A DNA stretch of 9,087 bases from Planctomycetota bacterium. Its GTDB lineage: Bacteria > Planctomycetota > B129-G9. Below the pieces are notes generated by a model. That model searched no databases. It had not been told where the DNA came from and worked only from the letters and a program-made list of their open reading frames with translations. Below are positions 5,966 through 9,087 of the stretch, in pieces; the first letter of the stretch is position 1, and the number at the start of each line of letters is the position of its first letter. The position numbers and the translations under genes are program-made. The stretch covers positions 1 through 9,087 of the forward strand of contig JAUXGI010000026.1 in the NCBI GenBank assembly GCA_030622295.1. Reading direction: 5' to 3'.

Positions 5966-8578
5966 CTACTCATATTCGTCGAGGAAGTGCCGCATGATGA
6001 CGCGGAGGCGCGGGTAAAATACTGCCGCATCGGGGTCGGCCGGCCTGGACCTGTCCACGATACCCACCAGGCGTGCCTCGCCCGACAATTGTCCCCCTGT
6101 GCTTCTTATCTCGACTTTGACGTACAGGGTGAACATGTTCGACCTGGCGGTGACCATGTTTTCGAGCACGCCCGTCACGAACTCGCGCTCCTCCGGGTGG
6201 TCCGCGCGGTCCGCGGGCATCGGGTCTTCCTCGAAGTTCGCCGGGAAGCGGTCCGCGGGTATGAAGACATCGTTTCCGCCGGAATCAAGCCCGTGCAGGC
6301 GCATCAGGTCAGACCGGCGGCGCGCCGGCCGACAGTCCTGGAACTCCCTGACCAGATCGCAAGCGGCAATGCGATTTTCGTCTCCGTCTATTCCGACAAA
6401 AGGAAGCGAGGCCAGCACACCCTCGCATGCCGTGTTTATGTTTATCCTTCCCTCGCGGACGTTTCGGTCTTCCGGGTTGACGTACTCCGACGGCAGGGGC
6501 GAAAAGGCGGTCAGGCAGTCGTACAACGCGGCTCTCTCGGACCTCTCCAGTCGTGCGAAGAGTTTCTCCCGTTCCCTGCGGGCTCCAATGAACGAGACAA
6601 ATTCCATAAGGCTGTCGAACGGCATGCCTGTATCGGGGTTGTAAGACGGTCCGACGGTCAACAGACTGAAGAACTCGCCCACGTTCGCGAAGCGGTTGCC
6701 GTCACCGCCCACATGGAGATAGGGGGCCATCGGCATATCCGCGGTCATCACTGAGACCGAGTTGAACGAGCGGTCTTCTCCGGATGAGTATCCCCTGAGG
6801 GAGTGTTTTTTGGATGCAATGCTTTCAGCCCAGTTGGCGCGCTCCTGCGAAGAAGCCAGCAGGTCGATACGTTCCATGCTCCTGTCCGTGCACGTGTCAA
6901 ACACAAAGGATGGTATCCGGTCAAGCGGGCCGTCCGGGAAGGGGTTTGACACTCCGTTCTTGTACCACAGTTCAATATATTCCACATCCGCCGGCGACTC
7001 TATCGTCACGGCGGGCTCCAGCGTCAGGCCGATGATGGACTTTGAGCCTTTGCCTATTTTGTAAATAACCGTCTTTCGCGGGTCGTCAGGTTCGCCGCGT
7101 CTGATGTAACTGCCGGTATGGTTCAGGTCGGCGGTATAGATATCCGGGCCGCTTTTCAGTTTCACGCGCAGTTCCATGTTGCGCATGTCGATGGCTATAT
7201 CCTTGGCCGAGACCGTCGGGTCCAGTTGCCTCGTGTTAAAGGGGTTGGCTATCTCGATATAAAAGGCCTTCTTGCGGGAAATGAAATAGACCTCGCTGAA
7301 CTGGGGGAAACGTGCCAGGCCGTAAGTTTCCCGGAAGGAGTAATCGAAGGATTCTACCGGCTGTGTGCCCGTGGAGAATAGATACGCCTTCAGGTTCGCC
7401 GTCACCTGCCTTATCCGGCCTTCCGAAATGTACGGGCATTTCTTTTTTAGAAGTTTATATATTCGCTCGATGTTTTCCGGCGAAGGGTCGTTCAGACAGA
7501 TCCTGGGCGTCAGGTCCGAAGCCACGTTAGGGTCTCCGGAGACCGTGGTCACACGCTCCGCGATTGCGGCGAATACTGCGCGAGCCTTCAGTTGGTCGCC
7601 ATCGGTTGCCCGGAGACAATGAAGGTAGAGCCGGTTCTTTTCAATAAGTCTCCCCGCGTTGTGGTCACGCGCAAAATCCTCAATCCGCCCCGCCGGCGTG
7701 GCCGGGTCATCAGGATAGAAACGCGCGTACTGGAGAGCCAGTTCCGTATCCAAGCCGAAGCGCGTCTGCGATCTTCCCTTCGCGAAAAAACTGGGGAACG
7801 CGGAATCGGCCTGCGTATTGTCGGCGAAGTCGTTCGGCCCGCGCGAGAACTCGTTTGCCTCGGCAAATCCCGTACGGTTCGGGTCTGAGTCCGGGTGGTA
7901 GTTGAGCCGTGCGTGGTTGTCGATACGATCCATTTCGCCGCGGGGGAAATACTGCGGCAGGCCGAAGAAGCGTGCAGATGAGACTATCTGCCGCGCGAGT
8001 TTGTGTGCAACTTCCACCGCCTCCGAGCGGTCAGGGAAAATGCTCGCCGGCAGATCGGCCGAGGCGAGCGCGCGTTCCAGGGCAATCTCCCCCGTGGAAG
8101 CCCCCTGTCCGACGTTCGTCGTACCGCCCGGCCCGTAAAAGTTGCCGTGTACGTTGATATTCGCGAGGCTCTCGTGGTCGATGATGCGGAGGGTGACTTT
8201 TGCAAGCGGGCCGCCGTCGGTGCGGCCGTCGAAGACGACCACGCCATCCCGCAGTTCACGCAGGGTGTACGGGCCGAAGGAATCATCCGGCCAATCGTAT
8301 CCTTCGTCGCCATCATCGTTATTGTACGGCACCCAGTCCCGCCCGAAGGTGTCGTGATGTATCAGCGAGAGGCCGTACTCGAAGTACTTCGCGGCCAGAT
8401 GCCGGGCGGCGTTCCTGCGGTTCGTGGCGGCAACAATCCCGGAATCGGTAAGTGCAAGGGGTACGAGCATCGCCGCAAGGGCGGCCAGCAGCGCAATGCA
8501 TATAATGGCAAGGACGAGCGTACTGCCCCGGATCGCGGCGGCGGGAGGCCGCGTATGCCCTGTTCTGTTCAAAAACAT
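5966..8578 (-). CDS. Oversized GspK/PilX-like minor pseudopilin
   Basis: An uninterrupted 870-residue protein with a short basic leader and one N-terminal hydrophobic helix (about 19-43) beginning RGSTLVLAIICIALL. This is a prepilin-type processing context (G18/S19). Glu at mature position 5 is absent, as in GspK-type tip subunits. Like that family it continues with an Arg/Ala-rich helix (NRRNAARHLAAKYFEYG). The VTLRIIDHESLANINVHG region resembles the GspK strand ending in a KINLN-like motif. Further on are FANVGEF (630-636) and RININTACEGVLASLPFVG (711-729), a helix-hairpin-helix-like motif also seen in GspK. The C-terminus (from 811, ARSNMFTLYVKVEIR) has the final beta-strand pattern of large GspK-like proteins. 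Known GspK proteins are roughly 300-400 residues, so about 300 middle residues (350-630) have no family I recognise. The ATG overlaps the upstream gene by 10 bases and has GGTGA 6 bases before it. Expected location is periplasmic, at the fibre tip, anchored in the inner membrane before assembly. Confidence 0.72.
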   Translation of the reverse strand: MFLNRTGHTRPPAAAIRGSTLVLAIICIALLAALAAMLVPLALTDSGIVAATNRRNAARHLAAKYFEYGLSLIHHDTFGRDWVPYNNDDGDEGYDWPDDSFGPYTLRELRDGVVVFDGRTDGGPLAKVTLRIIDHESLANINVHGNFYGPGGTTNVGQGASTGEIALERALASADLPASIFPDRSEAVEVAHKLARQIVSSARFFGLPQYFPRGEMDRIDNHARLNYHPDSDPNRTGFAEANEFSRGPNDFADNTQADSAFPSFFAKGRSQTRFGLDTELALQYARFYPDDPATPAGRIEDFARDHNAGRLIEKNRLYLHCLRATDGDQLKARAVFAAIAERVTTVSGDPNVASDLTPRICLNDPSPENIERIYKLLKKKCPYISEGRIRQVTANLKAYLFSTGTQPVESFDYSFRETYGLARFPQFSEVYFISRKKAFYIEIANPFNTRQLDPTVSAKDIAIDMRNMELRVKLKSGPDIYTADLNHTGSYIRRGEPDDPRKTVIYKIGKGSKSIIGLTLEPAVTIESPADVEYIELWYKNGVSNPFPDGPLDRIPSFVFDTCTDRSMERIDLLASSQERANWAESIASKKHSLRGYSSGEDRSFNSVSVMTADMPMAPYLHVGGDGNRFANVGEFFSLLTVGPSYNPDTGMPFDSLMEFVSFIGARREREKLFARLERSERAALYDCLTAFSPLPSEYVNPEDRNVREGRININTACEGVLASLPFVGIDGDENRIAACDLVREFQDCRPARRRSDLMRLHGLDSGGNDVFIPADRFPANFEEDPMPADRADHPEEREFVTGVLENMVTARSNMFTLYVKVEIRSTGGQLSGEARLVGIVDRSRPADPDAAVFYPRLRVIMRHFLDEYE
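8282..8323 (-). other. Acidic NNDDGDEGYDWPDD motif in the GspK-like protein
   Basis: Residues 86-99 of the 870-residue protein contain seven Asp/Glu in fourteen positions, arranged around glycines like a calcium-binding loop. GspK of enterotoxigenic E. coli binds calcium, so a metal site is plausible here. The upstream partner has a related DDGDGDWSDD stretch. Metal binding is inference. Confidence 0.35.
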
Positions 8579-9087
8579 TCCAATTCACCGAGATGAAAAA
8601 TCTGTTGCACGGTGTGTTCCTGCTTTCCGATGCGATCGTAGATAACCATGCGAACCTTCAGGACGACGGGCTTTTCCCCGGGGTCCGTGCTCGGAAAGAC
8701 AAAGGTGCGGCGCGTGAATTTATCGTCACCTTTCATAAGAATGCTGATTTCCAGTTCACGGATATCCTGCGCGAGCAGGGATTCTTCGGGCGGCGCGGCA
8801 TCGCGGACACAATCGGGCAGGATTAACCGGTCGAAGGCGCTGGGGGAACCCCAGACGCAGCGATAGAGGCTGACGTGCCCATTCCTGTCCGGGAAGGCAT
8901 GGTGGGCCACCGGGTCATCGGACCAGTCGCCGTCGCCGTCATCGATACACAGGCAGTACAGTACCCGGCAGACGGGGTTTAGTTTCTCACGACGGGTAAG
9001 GGAGTTCGCCCCGGCCGTCTGGAGCAGCAATACATCCGCGGGACGTAAAGTTCCGCGCTCATCAACATAGCCGCGCTTCAGTACGAC
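8569..9087 (-). CDS. C-terminal part of a minor pseudopilin-like protein (possibly GspJ-like), incomplete
   Basis: The frame is open from the right window edge (reading VVLKRGYVDERG) to a TGA at 8569-8571, giving at least 172 residues; the true start is outside the window. The segment has no transmembrane helix. It contains an acidic DDGDGDWSDD stretch at residues 49-58 of the visible part, then alternating beta-like strands such as VSLYRCVWG and VVLKVRMVIYD. No motif names the family by itself. The suggestion of a GspJ-like pseudopilin rests on position: in type II secretion operons gspJ precedes gspK, and this gene precedes and overlaps a GspK-like gene by 10 bases (GAATGTTTTTGA contains both stop and start). 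A prepilin-type helix would be expected in the missing N-terminus. An in-frame TTG at 9030 is not a likely start because coding continues upstream of it. Coding status is fairly secure; the functional name is weak. Confidence 0.6.
   Translation of the reverse strand, partial: VVLKRGYVDERGTLRPADVLLLQTAGANSLTRREKLNPVCRVLYCLCIDDGDGDWSDDPVAHHAFPDRNGHVSLYRCVWGSPSAFDRLILPDCVRDAAPPEESLLAQDIRELEISILMKGDDKFTRRTFVFPSTDPGEKPVVLKVRMVIYDRIGKQEHTVQQIFHLGELECF
8585..8589 (-). promoter_or_regulatory. Ribosome-binding site of the GspK-like gene, inside the upstream gene
   Basis: On the minus strand GGTGA lies 6 bases before the ATG at 8578 and complements the 16S tail UCACC. It is inside the coding sequence of the preceding gene, whose stop (8569-8571) lies beyond the start codon. 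This supports the chosen start and suggests translational coupling. Confidence 0.5.

Noticed and set aside
5815..6030. A 71-codon minus-strand frame after the GspK-like gene
   Set aside because: It overlaps the end of the GspK-like gene in another frame, is Arg/Gly/Pro rich and has no recognisable feature.
5789..6754. A 321-codon plus-strand open frame across the convergent junction
   Set aside because: Most of it lies antisense to the GspK-like gene, which has recognisable features, and it has no motif or good ribosome-binding site.
1..9087. CRISPR array, tRNA, rRNA or phage genes
   Set aside because: No regularly spaced direct repeats, cloverleaf-like or rRNA-like sequences, integrase or phage structural proteins were seen on either strand.

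Overview
The window is a type IV pilus / type II secretion-like locus from a Gram-negative-type bacterium of moderately high GC (estimated by eye). No taxonomic marker is present. ATA (Ile) and AGG (Arg) codons are frequent for this GC level. Together with the very large GspK-like protein, this would fit a planctomycete, lentisphaeran or related candidate-phylum genome better than a proteobacterium, but that is an inference and not an assignment.

Layout. Bases 1-169 hold no gene. They contain a GC-rich hairpin at the window edge and a long imperfect inverted repeat (76-156) that looks like a small REP/MITE-type element and stops directly against the pilT ribosome-binding site. From 170 to 5766 four genes run on the plus strand: the retraction ATPase pilT (170-1228), the assembly ATPase pilB/gspE (1275-2975), the inner-membrane platform protein pilC/gspF (3108-4394) and a WbpA-type nucleotide-sugar dehydrogenase (4435-5766). 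Gaps are 46, 132 and 40 bases, which suggests one transcription unit. No convincing promoter is visible.

Bases 5767-5965 are a convergent intergenic region rich in inverted repeats, with a strong hairpin that overlaps the stop of the dehydrogenase gene. On the minus strand, reading inward from the right edge, are the C-terminal end of an incomplete gene (8569-9087, possibly a GspJ-like minor pseudopilin) and an 870-residue GspK/PilX-like minor pseudopilin (5966-8578). These two overlap by 10 bases and are probably translationally coupled.

How the genes may work together: PilB and PilT would be the opposed extension and retraction motors acting on the PilC platform. The minus-strand proteins resemble the minor pseudopilins that prime the fibre and cap its tip. 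The dehydrogenase would supply a UDP-hexosaminuronate sugar, possibly for surface polysaccharide or glycoprotein synthesis. The major pilin, prepilin peptidase, secretin and PilM-P alignment proteins are not in this window. I found no wholly unknown system. The most noteworthy items are the inverted-repeat element at the pilT start, the unusually large GspK-like protein, an acidic DDGD motif shared by both pseudopilin-like proteins, and deviations in the MshEN repeats of PilB.
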